Positions 1 to 6,505 of a stretch of DNA of 6,505 bases are shown here, piece after piece. Below the pieces are notes generated by a model that ran no database searches, was not told where the DNA came from, and saw nothing but the letters and a program-made list of their open reading frames with translations. The position numbers and the translations under genes are program-made. This stretch comes from an uncultured Clostridium sp. Its GTDB lineage: Bacteria > Bacillota > Clostridia > TANB77 > CAG-508. The number at the start of each line of letters is the position of its first letter. Positions within the stretch are counted from its first letter, which is position 1. The stretch spans positions 1-6,505 of the forward strand of contig CAMGAZ010000086.1 of the NCBI GenBank assembly GCA_946008205.1. Reading direction: 5' to 3'.

Positions 1-2565
1 CAAACGCTAGAAAGAGTGAAAGCAGCACAAAAGGAATTTGAAAAATATTCTCAAGAGCAAGTTGATAAGATATTTCAGGCTGCAGCGATAGCAGCAAATC
101 AAGCAAGAATTCCGCTAGCAAAAATGGCAGTAGAAGAAACTGGCATGGGAGTAGTAGAAGATAAAGTAATAAAAAATCACTATGCAGCAGAATATGTATA
201 CAATAAATATAAAAATGAAAAGACATGTGGAGTAATTGAGGAAGACGAAAACTACGGAATTAAAAAAATAGCTGAGCCAGTAGGAGTAATTGCAGCAGTA
301 ATTCCTACAACCAATCCAACGTCGACAGCAATATTTAAAACATTAATTTCATTAAAAACTAGAAACGGAATTATAATCAGTCCACATCCTAGAGCTAAGA
401 AGTCTACCATTGAAGCAGCAAAAATAGTGCTAGAAGCAGCTGTAAAGGCAGGAGCGCCTGAAGGAATAATCGCCTGGATAGATGTACCTTCTTTGGAACT
501 TAGCAATTTGCTAATGCAATCAGCAGATATAATTCTTGCTACTGGTGGTCCAGGTATGGTAAAAGCAGCATATTCTAGTGGAAAACCAGCGTTAGGAGTT
601 GGAGCAGGAAACACTCCAGCTGTTATAGATGAAAGTGCAGATGTAACCTTGGCAGTTAATTCAATAATACACTCAAAAACATTTGATAATGGAATGATTT
701 GCGCATCAGAACAATCTGTTATTGTAAGTAACAAAATTTATGATCAAGTAAGAGATGAGTTTATAAAAAGAGGATGCTATATATTAAATCCAGAGGAAAC
801 AGAAAAAGTACGTAAAACAATTATTATAAATGGAGCACTAAATGCTAAGATAGTTGGACAAAAAGCCCATGCAATAGCAGAGCTTGCAGGAATAAATGTT
901 CCAGAAGATACAAAGATACTAATTGGAGAAGTTGAGAGTGTAGATTTATCAGAAGAATTTGCACATGAAAAATTATCACCAGTACTTGCTATGTATAAGG
1001 CAAATAGTTTTGAAGATGCATTAGATAAGGCATATCAATTAATAGAAGATGGCGGACTTGGACATACATCATCATTGTATGTAAACACTGTTACTGGAAA
1101 AGAGAAAATAGAAAAATTTTATAGTAGGATGAAAACTTGTAGAGTACTAATAAACACACCATCATCACAAGGTGGAATAGGAGATTTATATAATTTTAAA
1201 TTAACACCATCATTAACACTTGGCTGTGGAACTTGGGGCGGAAACTCAGTTTCAGAAAACGTTGGTATTAAACATTTAATAAATATAAAAACAGTAGCAG
1301 AGAGGAGAGAAAATATGCTTTGGTTTAGAGCACCTGAGAAGGTATATATAAAAAGAGGTTGTTTACCAGTAGCTTTAGAAGAGCTAAAAACAGTCTTAAA
1401 TAAAAAGAGAGTATTTATTGTAACAGATACATTCTTATATGAAAATGGTTATACAAAAGTAATAACAGATAAATTAGATGAGATGGGAATATCACACGAG
1501 ACATTCTTTAATGTGGCACCAGACCCAACACTTGCTTGTGCAAAAGAGGGAGTAAAATTAATAGATGCATTTAAGCCAGATTGTATAATAGCAGTTGGTG
1601 GTGGTTCTGCAATGGATGCAGCTAAAATTATGTGGGTAATGTATGAACACCCAGAAGTTGATTTCATGGATATGGCTATGAGATTTATGGATATAAGAAA
1701 GAGAGTATATACATTCCCTAAAATGGGAGAAAAAGCATATTTTATAGCTGTTCCAACATCTGCTGGTACAGGATCAGAAGTAACACCATTTGCAGTTATT
1801 ACAGATGAGCAAACAGGAATAAAATATCCATTAGCAGACTATGAGTTATTACCAAAGATGGCAATAGTTGATTGCAACATGATGATGAATGCTCCAAAAG
1901 GACTAACAGCAGCTTCTGGTATTGATGCTGTAACGCATGCATTAGAAGCATATGCATCAATGATGGCAACTCCATATACTGATGGCTTAGCAAAAGAAGC
2001 TTTAATAAAAATATTTGAATATTTACCAAGAGCTTATGAAAATGGAGCAAATGACCCAGAAGCAAGAGAAGAAATGGCAAATGCAGCAACAATGGCTGGT
2101 ATGGCTTTTGCAAATGCATTTTTAGGAGTTTGCCACTCAATGGCACATAAATTAGGTGCATATCATCACATTGCACATGGAATTGCAAATGCTTTATTAA
2201 TAGATGAAGTTTTAAGATTTAATAGCGCAGAAGTTCCAACTAAGATGGGCACTTTCCCTCAATATGATCATCCACATACACTAAGAAGATATGCAGAAAT
2301 AGCTGAAACATTAAAATTGGGTGGAAATACAGATGAAGAAAAACTAGATAACTTAATCAAAGCTATAGATGAATTAAAAGAAAAAATTGGAATTAAGAAA
2401 ACAATTAGAGATTATGGTATTAAAGAGAAGGACTTCTTAGCAACATTAGATGAAATGAGTGAAAAAGCATTTGATGACCAATGTACAGGAGCAAATCCAA
2501 GATATCCATTGATAAGTGAGATAAAAGAAATGTATTTGAACGCATACTATGGAGGTGAAAGATAA
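1..2565 (+). CDS. adhE: Bifunctional acetaldehyde-CoA/alcohol dehydrogenase AdhE (5' end cut by window edge)
   Basis: AdhE is a cytoplasmic two-step fermentation enzyme: the N-terminal aldehyde dehydrogenase half reduces acetyl-CoA to acetaldehyde and the C-terminal iron-dependent half reduces acetaldehyde to ethanol, using two NADH; family members assemble into spirosome filaments. The frame is open from base 1 with no start seen. The first residues (QTLERVKAAQ) align with about residue 11 onward of E. coli AdhE as I remember it, so roughly ten residues are missing; the GTG at 16 is an internal valine. Seen: catalytic Cys codon 700-702 in NGMICASEQS; VGAGNTP near 598-618; linker ERRENMLW near 1300-1320; GGGSAMDAAK nucleotide-binding motif at 1597-1626; iron ligands Asp 1924-1926 and His 1936-1938 (GIDAVTH), His 2134-2136 (CHS) and His 2176-2178 (AHG). 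The protein ends soon after the conserved TGANPRYPLISE block, without the long Lys/Ala tail of E. coli AdhE. The promoter, and any Rex-type redox operator, would be off-window. Confidence 0.97.
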   Translation, partial: QTLERVKAAQKEFEKYSQEQVDKIFQAAAIAANQARIPLAKMAVEETGMGVVEDKVIKNHYAAEYVYNKYKNEKTCGVIEEDENYGIKKIAEPVGVIAAVIPTTNPTSTAIFKTLISLKTRNGIIISPHPRAKKSTIEAAKIVLEAAVKAGAPEGIIAWIDVPSLELSNLLMQSADIILATGGPGMVKAAYSSGKPALGVGAGNTPAVIDESADVTLAVNSIIHSKTFDNGMICASEQSVIVSNKIYDQVRDEFIKRGCYILNPEETEKVRKTIIINGALNAKIVGQKAHAIAELAGINVPEDTKILIGEVESVDLSEEFAHEKLSPVLAMYKANSFEDALDKAYQLIEDGGLGHTSSLYVNTVTGKEKIEKFYSRMKTCRVLINTPSSQGGIGDLYNFKLTPSLTLGCGTWGGNSVSENVGIKHLINIKTVAERRENMLWFRAPEKVYIKRGCLPVALEELKTVLNKKRVFIVTDTFLYENGYTKVITDKLDEMGISHETFFNVAPDPTLACAKEGVKLIDAFKPDCIIAVGGGSAMDAAKIMWVMYEHPEVDFMDMAMRFMDIRKRVYTFPKMGEKAYFIAVPTSAGTGSEVTPFAVITDEQTGIKYPLADYELLPKMAIVDCNMMMNAPKGLTAASGIDAVTHALEAYASMMATPYTDGLAKEALIKIFEYLPRAYENGANDPEAREEMANAATMAGMAFANAFLGVCHSMAHKLGAYHHIAHGIANALLIDEVLRFNSAEVPTKMGTFPQYDHPHTLRRYAEIAETLKLGGNTDEEKLDNLIKAIDELKEKIGIKKTIRDYGIKEKDFLATLDEMSEKAFDDQCTGANPRYPLISEIKEMYLNAYYGGER
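2551..2557 (+). promoter_or_regulatory. Ribosome binding site of the phosphotransferase gene, inside the adhE end
   Basis: GGAGGTG at 2551-2557 is a strong Shine-Dalgarno sequence 7 nt before the ATG at 2565. It also encodes the near-terminal Gly-Gly of AdhE. Together with the one-base stop/start overlap (TAATG) it fixes the downstream start and suggests that ribosomes finishing adhE can re-initiate on the kinase gene. Confidence 0.85.
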
Positions 2566-3326
2566 TGGAATTTAATTTAAATAATCCAATAGCCGAAAGA
2601 AAAACCAAAACAGTTTATAAAGACGGAGACAAAACAATAAAACTATTTGTAGAGAACTACTCTAAGGCAGATATATTAAATGAAGCTCTAATTCAATCAA
2701 GAGTTGAAGAAAACACCGATTTAAAAATATCAAGGTTACTAGAAGTAACAAAAATAGAAAATAGATGGGCATTAATTACAGAGCATATTGAAGGAACACC
2801 TTTAGATGTGTTAATGGCTGAACACCCAGAAAAAGAAGACGAATATTTAAACTTTTTTGTTGATATTCAATTAAATGTGTTATCAAAAAGAGTTCCATTA
2901 TTAAATAGAATAAAAGACAAATATAAAAGAAAAATAAACGAAGCAAAGAATATAGATGATACTACAAAATATGAGCTATTACAGAGACTTGAAGGTATGA
3001 AAAACCATGACAAACTATGCCATGGAGACTTTAACCCAAGTAACATAATAGTAAAAGAAAATGGAGAATACTCTATAATAGACTGGGCACATGCAACGCA
3101 AGGAAATGCATCAGCGGATGTTGCAAACACATTTTTAACATTTTCAATGGAAGGAAAAGAAAATATTGCAGAGAAATATGTGGATTTATACTGCAAAAAA
3201 ACAGGAGTAGATAAAAAAGAAGTGCAAAGATGGATTCCAATAGTTGCAGCAGTAGAAAAAGCAAAAGAAAAAGAGGAAGAGCAAGAATTCTTAAACAGAT
3301 GGATAAATATTGTAGACTACGAATAA
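2565..3326 (+). CDS. APH/choline-kinase-fold phosphotransferase, substrate unknown
   Basis: A predicted cytoplasmic small-molecule kinase of 253 residues belonging to the aminoglycoside phosphotransferase-like (APH, PF01636-type) fold. Seen: HGDFNPSN at residues 153-160, the catalytic loop with the general base Asp155 and metal-binding Asn160; IIDW at 171-174, with Asp173 in the DFG-like position; candidate ATP-binding Lys26 (IKLF) and Glu40 in the N-lobe. The C-terminus has a Lys/Glu-rich helix (about 231-240). There is no signal peptide or membrane segment. It closely resembles, from memory, a family of short phosphotransferases common in gut Firmicutes and related to the Fibrobacter paralogous family TIGR02172; no substrate is known to me. 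At 253 residues it is rather compact for an APH enzyme, and its chromosomal housekeeping setting argues against assuming drug resistance. It overlaps adhE by one base, so co-expression with ethanol fermentation is likely. Fold assignment is firm; function is open. Confidence 0.9.
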   Translation: MEFNLNNPIAERKTKTVYKDGDKTIKLFVENYSKADILNEALIQSRVEENTDLKISRLLEVTKIENRWALITEHIEGTPLDVLMAEHPEKEDEYLNFFVDIQLNVLSKRVPLLNRIKDKYKRKINEAKNIDDTTKYELLQRLEGMKNHDKLCHGDFNPSNIIVKENGEYSIIDWAHATQGNASADVANTFLTFSMEGKENIAEKYVDLYCKKTGVDKKEVQRWIPIVAAVEKAKEKEEEQEFLNRWINIVDYE

Positions 3327-3337
3327 AACGACGTATT

Positions 3338-3376
3338 AAAATAGCAAGTAAATCTTGCTATTTTCTTTATTTTATA
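3338..3376 (+). terminator. Intrinsic terminator after the adhE-kinase unit
   Basis: A perfect 11-bp inverted repeat (AAAATAGCAAG at 3338-3348 and its complement at 3354-3364) encloses a 5-nt loop, TAAAT. The right arm runs into a T-rich tract (TTTTCTTTATTTTAT). It lies 11 nt after the kinase stop codon. The stem is AT-rich, with three G:C pairs, which is common in low-GC Firmicutes, so termination may be incomplete. Confidence 0.85.
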
Positions 3377-3383
3377 GTAGAAT
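3355..3383 (+). promoter_or_regulatory. Putative sigma-A-type promoter for miaB-mutS
   Basis: TTGCTA at 3355-3360 (4 of 6 matches to TTGACA) is separated by exactly 17 bp from TAGAAT at 3378-3383 (5 of 6 matches to TATAAT). The expected transcription start is near 3390, giving a leader of about 30 nt before the miaB ATG. The -35 box lies in the right arm of the preceding terminator. AT-rich DNA yields chance matches, so this is a prediction only, though the gap offers little room for a better one. Confidence 0.45.
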
Positions 3384-3407
3384 TAGTCAAGTAAAAAGTT
3401 AGAAAAT

Positions 3408-3411
3408 GGAG
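3408..3411 (+). promoter_or_regulatory. Ribosome binding site deciding the miaB start
   Basis: GGAG at 3408-3411 sits 8 nt before the ATG at 3420. Two further in-frame ATGs follow at 3426 and 3432, at 14 and 20 nt, so spacing favours 3420. Confidence 0.65.
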
Positions 3412-3419
3412 ATTTATAG

Positions 3420-4838
3420 ATGATTATGGATATGCAAGAAAGAATAAAAATACAACAAGAATATATAGAAAAAGTAAATAAATTAAATTCGGGAAAAAAT
3501 CTAAAATATGCAATATTAACAATGGGATGCCAGCTAAATGAAAATGATTCAGAAAAAATTTCTGGTATGTTAGAAGAAATGGGTTATAATAGAACAGATA
3601 AAGTAGAAGAAGCAAATTTTATTGCATTTAATACATGTTGTGTTAGAGAAAATGCAGAGGACAAGCTTTTTGGAAAATTAGGAGAAGTGAAAAAGTATAA
3701 AGAAACCAATGGTACAATAATTGCTATTGGTGGCTGTATGATGCAAGAAAAACATATTGTAGAAAAATTAAAGCAAAGCTATCCATTTTTTGATATAATA
3801 TTTGGACCCCATACTTTATATAAATTTCCAGAAGATGTATATAATACAATAGTAAATGGAAATAGAATTGAGGATATATTAGATATTGATGGAGAAGTGA
3901 TAGAAGGGTTACCAATAAGAAGAGATGATAATATTAAAGCATCTGTTGCTATTATGAATGGTTGCAATAATTTCTGCACATATTGTATAGTGCCATATGT
4001 ACGAGGAAGAGAAAGAAGTAGAAAGGCAGAAGATATTATTGCAGAAATAAATTGCTTAGCAAAAGAGGGCTATAAAGAAATCACATTATTGGGGCAAAAT
4101 GTTAATTCTTATATGAGAGTTGAAAGAGAAAGAGGAGAAAATGTTGGGGAAATAGATTCTTTTGCTAAACTGCTAAGAGAAGTGAATAAAATAGACGGAA
4201 TAGAAAGAATCCGTTTTATCTCGCCACATCCAAAGGACTTTACGGATGATGTAATAGAGGCTATACGTGATTGCGACAAGGTTTGCAAAATTATACATTT
4301 GCCACTACAATCAGGAAGTTCTAAAGTGCTAAAAGAAATGAACAGAAAATATACAAAAGAACAATATTTAGCATTAGTTGATAGAATGAAAGAAAAAATT
4401 CCAGAAATAGTATTCTCTACAGATATAATAGTAGGATTCCCAGGAGAAACTGAAGAAGATTTCAAAGATACGCTAGATGTTGTAAAAAAAGTATGTTTTG
4501 AACAAGTTTATATGTTTATTTACTCTAGAAGGGTAGGAACGCCTGCTGATAAGATGGAGCATCAAGTCCCAGAAGAAATAAAACATAAAAGATTTGATGA
4601 GTTAAAGAAATTAGTTGAAAGCCAAATACAGGGAAATAATCAGAAATATGTTGGAACTATACAGAAAGTGTTAGTAGAAGGAACAAGCAAAACAAATGAA
4701 AACATGCTAACAGGAAGAACTGACACTAACAAAGTAGTTAATTTTGAAGGAACATCTGATTTAATAGGAAAAGTAATAGAACTCAAAATAGCATCGGAAC
4801 ATATGTGGTATTTAAAAGGAGAAAAACAAGAAGCTTAA
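3420..4838 (+). CDS. miaB: tRNA-2-methylthio-N6-dimethylallyladenosine synthase MiaB
   Basis: MiaB is a cytoplasmic radical-SAM enzyme that adds a methylthio group to i6A at position 37 of tRNAs reading UNN codons, after MiaA has prenylated that base; the result is ms2i6A, which steadies codon reading. The 472-residue protein shows the family order. The N-terminal MTTase domain carries the auxiliary-cluster cysteines Cys37 (MGCQLNENDSE), Cys73 (NTCCVRENAE) and Cys106 (GGCMMQE). The radical-SAM core has Cys182, Cys186 and Cys189 (GCNNFCTYC) followed by IVPYVRGRERSR. HLPLQSGS lies at 293-300 and STDIIVGFPGET near 333-344, and a C-terminal TRAM-like RNA-binding region spans about 402-468. MGCQLNENDSE and VPYVRGRERSR favour MiaB over the relatives RimO and MtaB. 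Residues 231-246 look like a charged insertion. mutS follows after 29 nt with no terminator between, so the two are probably one operon. Confidence 0.95.
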   Translation: MIMDMQERIKIQQEYIEKVNKLNSGKNLKYAILTMGCQLNENDSEKISGMLEEMGYNRTDKVEEANFIAFNTCCVRENAEDKLFGKLGEVKKYKETNGTIIAIGGCMMQEKHIVEKLKQSYPFFDIIFGPHTLYKFPEDVYNTIVNGNRIEDILDIDGEVIEGLPIRRDDNIKASVAIMNGCNNFCTYCIVPYVRGRERSRKAEDIIAEINCLAKEGYKEITLLGQNVNSYMRVERERGENVGEIDSFAKLLREVNKIDGIERIRFISPHPKDFTDDVIEAIRDCDKVCKIIHLPLQSGSSKVLKEMNRKYTKEQYLALVDRMKEKIPEIVFSTDIIVGFPGETEEDFKDTLDVVKKVCFEQVYMFIYSRRVGTPADKMEHQVPEEIKHKRFDELKKLVESQIQGNNQKYVGTIQKVLVEGTSKTNENMLTGRTDTNKVVNFEGTSDLIGKVIELKIASEHMWYLKGEKQEA

Positions 4839-4852
4839 TCAAAAATAAAGTA

Positions 4853-4859
4853 AAGGAAG
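4853..4859 (+). promoter_or_regulatory. Ribosome binding site of mutS
   Basis: AAGGAAG at 4853-4859 lies 8 nt before the ATG at 4868. No alternative in-frame start exists in the short upstream gap, so this fixes the start. The 29-nt gap between miaB and mutS shows no hairpin or promoter of its own. Confidence 0.7.
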
Positions 4860-4867
4860 TAATAAAA

Positions 4868-6505
4868 ATGGCAGAATATTCACCAATGATGCAACATTAT
4901 CTTGCAACAAAGGAGAAGTATAAAGATTGTATATTGTTCTATAGATTAGGAGACTTTTATGAAATGTTCTTTGATGATGCAATAAATGTGTCAAGAGAAC
5001 TTGAACTCACATTAACAGGAAAAGACTGTGGACAAGAAGAAAGAGCTCCAATGTGTGGAATACCATATCATGCAGCAGAAAGCTATATTGCAAAACTTGT
5101 ACAAAATGGACATAAAGTTGCAATTTGTGAACAATTAGAAGATCCAAAACTTGCAAAAGGAATTGTAAAAAGAGATGTAATAAGAGTAGTTACTCCAGGA
5201 ACTGTTACTGAATCGAATCTACTGGAAGAAAAACGTAATAATTACATTATGAGTATATTCAAGAAAGGTATATTCTTTGGAATTGCAATATGTGATGTAT
5301 CAACTGGAGACTTTTATGCGGCAGAAATTAAAGAGGAAAATAATTTTGAAAGATTGTTAGATGAAATATCAAGATTTTCTCCATCTGAAATAATTGCAAA
5401 TGAAATGTTATATGATTGTAGCGAGGAGATAAGTAAAATAAAAGAACGTTTTGACGTATATATTTCTACAGAAGATGAGTCTAACTTTAGCGAAGATACA
5501 GAAAATATATACATGCAATATGCTCTATCAGACGATAAAGGTAATATTATAAAAGATTTAGATAAAAGACTATTTGCTGTTTCTGCAATAAATGGTTTAA
5601 TAAAGTACATAGAGGAGACGCAAAAAACAAAGTTAGAACATATAAATAAAATTACAATTTATACAATTACAAAATATATGTCATTGGACATAAATGCTAG
5701 AAGAAATTTAGAATTAACAGAAAAATTAAGAGATAAATCTAAAAAAGGTACTTTGTTATGGGTTCTTGATAAAACAGCAACTTCTATGGGAGGAAGACTT
5801 TTAAGAAGATGGATTTCTGATCCTTTAATTGATGTAGCAGAAATAAATAATAGACTAGATGCTGTACAAGAATTGAAGGATGATATTATGCTAAGGGGAG
5901 AACTAACGTCAAGTTTAAAAGGTGTATATGACATTGAACGATTAGCAGGTAAAATATCATATGGAAATGCAAATGCAAGGGACTTAAATTCTTTAAAATC
6001 ATCAGCAAGTAAATTACCAGAAATAAAAAAATTAATAGAAAATTCTAAATCAGGTATGTTAAAAGAATTATATAATGAATTAGACTCGCTAGAGGATATT
6101 TATTCATTAATAGATAAAGCAATAGTCCAAGAACCACCAATATCAGTAACAGAAGGTGGAGTTATAAAAATGGGATATGACCCTGAGATTGATGAGCTAA
6201 AAACAGCAATGACTGACGGAAAAACTTGGCTGGTACAATTGGAGGCTAGAGAAAGAGAAGAAACCGGAATTAAGGGATTAAAAGTTGGATATAATAAGGT
6301 TTTTGGATATTACATAGAAGTTACAAAATCAAACTTAGCACTGGTACCAGATAGATATATAAGAAAACAAACGCTAACTGGTGGCGAAAGATACATAACA
6401 GAGGAACTAAAAGAATTAGAAACCAAAGTATTAGGAGCAGAAGAAAAAGTAGTTAATTTAGAATATCAAACTTTTACTAAAATAAGAGAGCAAATAAAAT
6501 CTCAA
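4868..6505 (+). CDS. mutS: DNA mismatch repair protein MutS, N-terminal 546 residues (3' end cut by window edge)
   Basis: MutS scans DNA as a dimer, binds mispaired or looped bases and recruits MutL to start strand-specific repair. The frame is open from ATG 4868 to the last base with no stop; the family is usually about 850-900 residues, so roughly 60 percent is present. Seen in order: the start MAEYSPMMQHYL; the mismatch-recognition motif Phe30-Tyr31-Glu32 in GDFYEMFFDDA, where Phe stacks on the mispair and Glu hydrogen-bonds it; APMCGIPYHAAESY and LAKGIVKRDV of domain I; a connector with GIAICDVSTGDFY; the lever/core motif VLDKTATSMGGRLLRRW at about 299-315; and the core-to-clamp segment GYNKVFGYYIEVTKSN at about 474-489, then RKQTLTGGERYITEEL from 499. 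The ATPase domain (Walker A/B, dimerisation) and the clamp-binding tail lie off-window. It probably shares a transcript with miaB. The conserved Phe-Tyr-Glu distinguishes it from MutS2. Confidence 0.96.
   Translation, partial: MAEYSPMMQHYLATKEKYKDCILFYRLGDFYEMFFDDAINVSRELELTLTGKDCGQEERAPMCGIPYHAAESYIAKLVQNGHKVAICEQLEDPKLAKGIVKRDVIRVVTPGTVTESNLLEEKRNNYIMSIFKKGIFFGIAICDVSTGDFYAAEIKEENNFERLLDEISRFSPSEIIANEMLYDCSEEISKIKERFDVYISTEDESNFSEDTENIYMQYALSDDKGNIIKDLDKRLFAVSAINGLIKYIEETQKTKLEHINKITIYTITKYMSLDINARRNLELTEKLRDKSKKGTLLWVLDKTATSMGGRLLRRWISDPLIDVAEINNRLDAVQELKDDIMLRGELTSSLKGVYDIERLAGKISYGNANARDLNSLKSSASKLPEIKKLIENSKSGMLKELYNELDSLEDIYSLIDKAIVQEPPISVTEGGVIKMGYDPEIDELKTAMTDGKTWLVQLEAREREETGIKGLKVGYNKVFGYYIEVTKSNLALVPDRYIRKQTLTGGERYITEELKELETKVLGAEEKVVNLEYQTFTKIREQIKSQ

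Noticed and set aside
16..18. GTG as the start codon of adhE
   Set aside because: The frame stays open to base 1 and the upstream codons (QTLER) still match AdhE, with this valine inside the conserved ERVKxAQ stretch. There is no ribosome binding site before it. The gene simply begins off-window.
1799..2188. Open reading frame on the - strand opposite adhE (129 codons)
   Set aside because: Its translation is a Leu/His/Ser-rich low-complexity string, as expected from the reverse complement of AT-rich coding DNA. It has no recognisable domain and lies wholly within a well-conserved gene. The other - strand frames opposite adhE were dropped for the same reason.
2565..3326. Calling the kinase an aminoglycoside resistance gene
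   Set aside because: Only the shared fold and catalytic motif support that. There are no mobile-element signs, base composition matches its neighbours, and it is coupled to a metabolic gene.
3636..3641. Tandem cysteines (NTCCVRENAE) in MiaB as a possible extra metal ligand
   Set aside because: A second Cys after the conserved one at this spot is, to my knowledge, common in Clostridia-type MiaB sequences, so I do not treat it as unusual.
4839..4867. Possible terminator or promoter between miaB and mutS
   Set aside because: The 29-nt gap is purine-rich with no inverted repeat and no paired -35/-10 boxes; it holds only the mutS ribosome binding site.
5314..5934. Two - strand open frames (5314-5610 and 5659-5934) in a region that might look like it lacks a + strand gene
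   Set aside because: The + strand here is the continuous mutS frame, which merely has no stop codon inside the window. The reverse frames are Ser/Leu/Ile-rich shadows.

Overview
This AT-rich window carries four genes, all on the + strand and tightly packed. The strong preference for AGA (arginine), ATA (isoleucine) and A/T-ending codons, the AGGAGG-like ribosome binding sites, the fermentative AdhE and the miaB-mutS gene pair all point to a low-GC anaerobic Firmicute, most likely a Clostridia-type gut or fermentative bacterium. TGG is used for tryptophan and no reading frame needs TGA read through, so the standard bacterial code fits. Species cannot be assigned from this window.

Layout: (1) Positions 1-2565 hold almost all of adhE, the bifunctional acetaldehyde/alcohol dehydrogenase that makes ethanol from acetyl-CoA. 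It lacks only about its first ten codons, which lie off the left edge. (2) Positions 2565-3326 hold a compact phosphotransferase of the APH/choline-kinase fold. Its ATG shares one base with the adhE stop codon and its ribosome binding site lies inside the adhE coding end, so the two are very probably translationally coupled. (3) Positions 3327-3419 are the only real intergenic gap. It holds a perfect 11-bp hairpin terminator ending the adhE unit and a plausible sigma-A-type promoter for the next unit, whose -35 box overlaps the terminator stem. (4) Positions 3420-4838 hold miaB, the radical-SAM tRNA methylthiotransferase. (5) Positions 4868-6505 hold the first 546 codons of mutS, the DNA mismatch sensor, which runs off the right edge before its ATPase domain.

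The two transcription units do unrelated jobs: fermentation plus a kinase of unknown substrate, then tRNA modification plus mismatch repair. The miaB-mutS order is a common Firmicutes arrangement, often followed by mutL, and those genes would be expected just beyond the right edge. I see no mobile element, CRISPR array, tRNA/rRNA gene, phage gene or other exotic system. The observations most worth a second look are a near-ideal internal ribosome binding site and in-frame ATG exactly at the domain linker of adhE, the adhE-kinase coupling, and the overlapping terminator/promoter.
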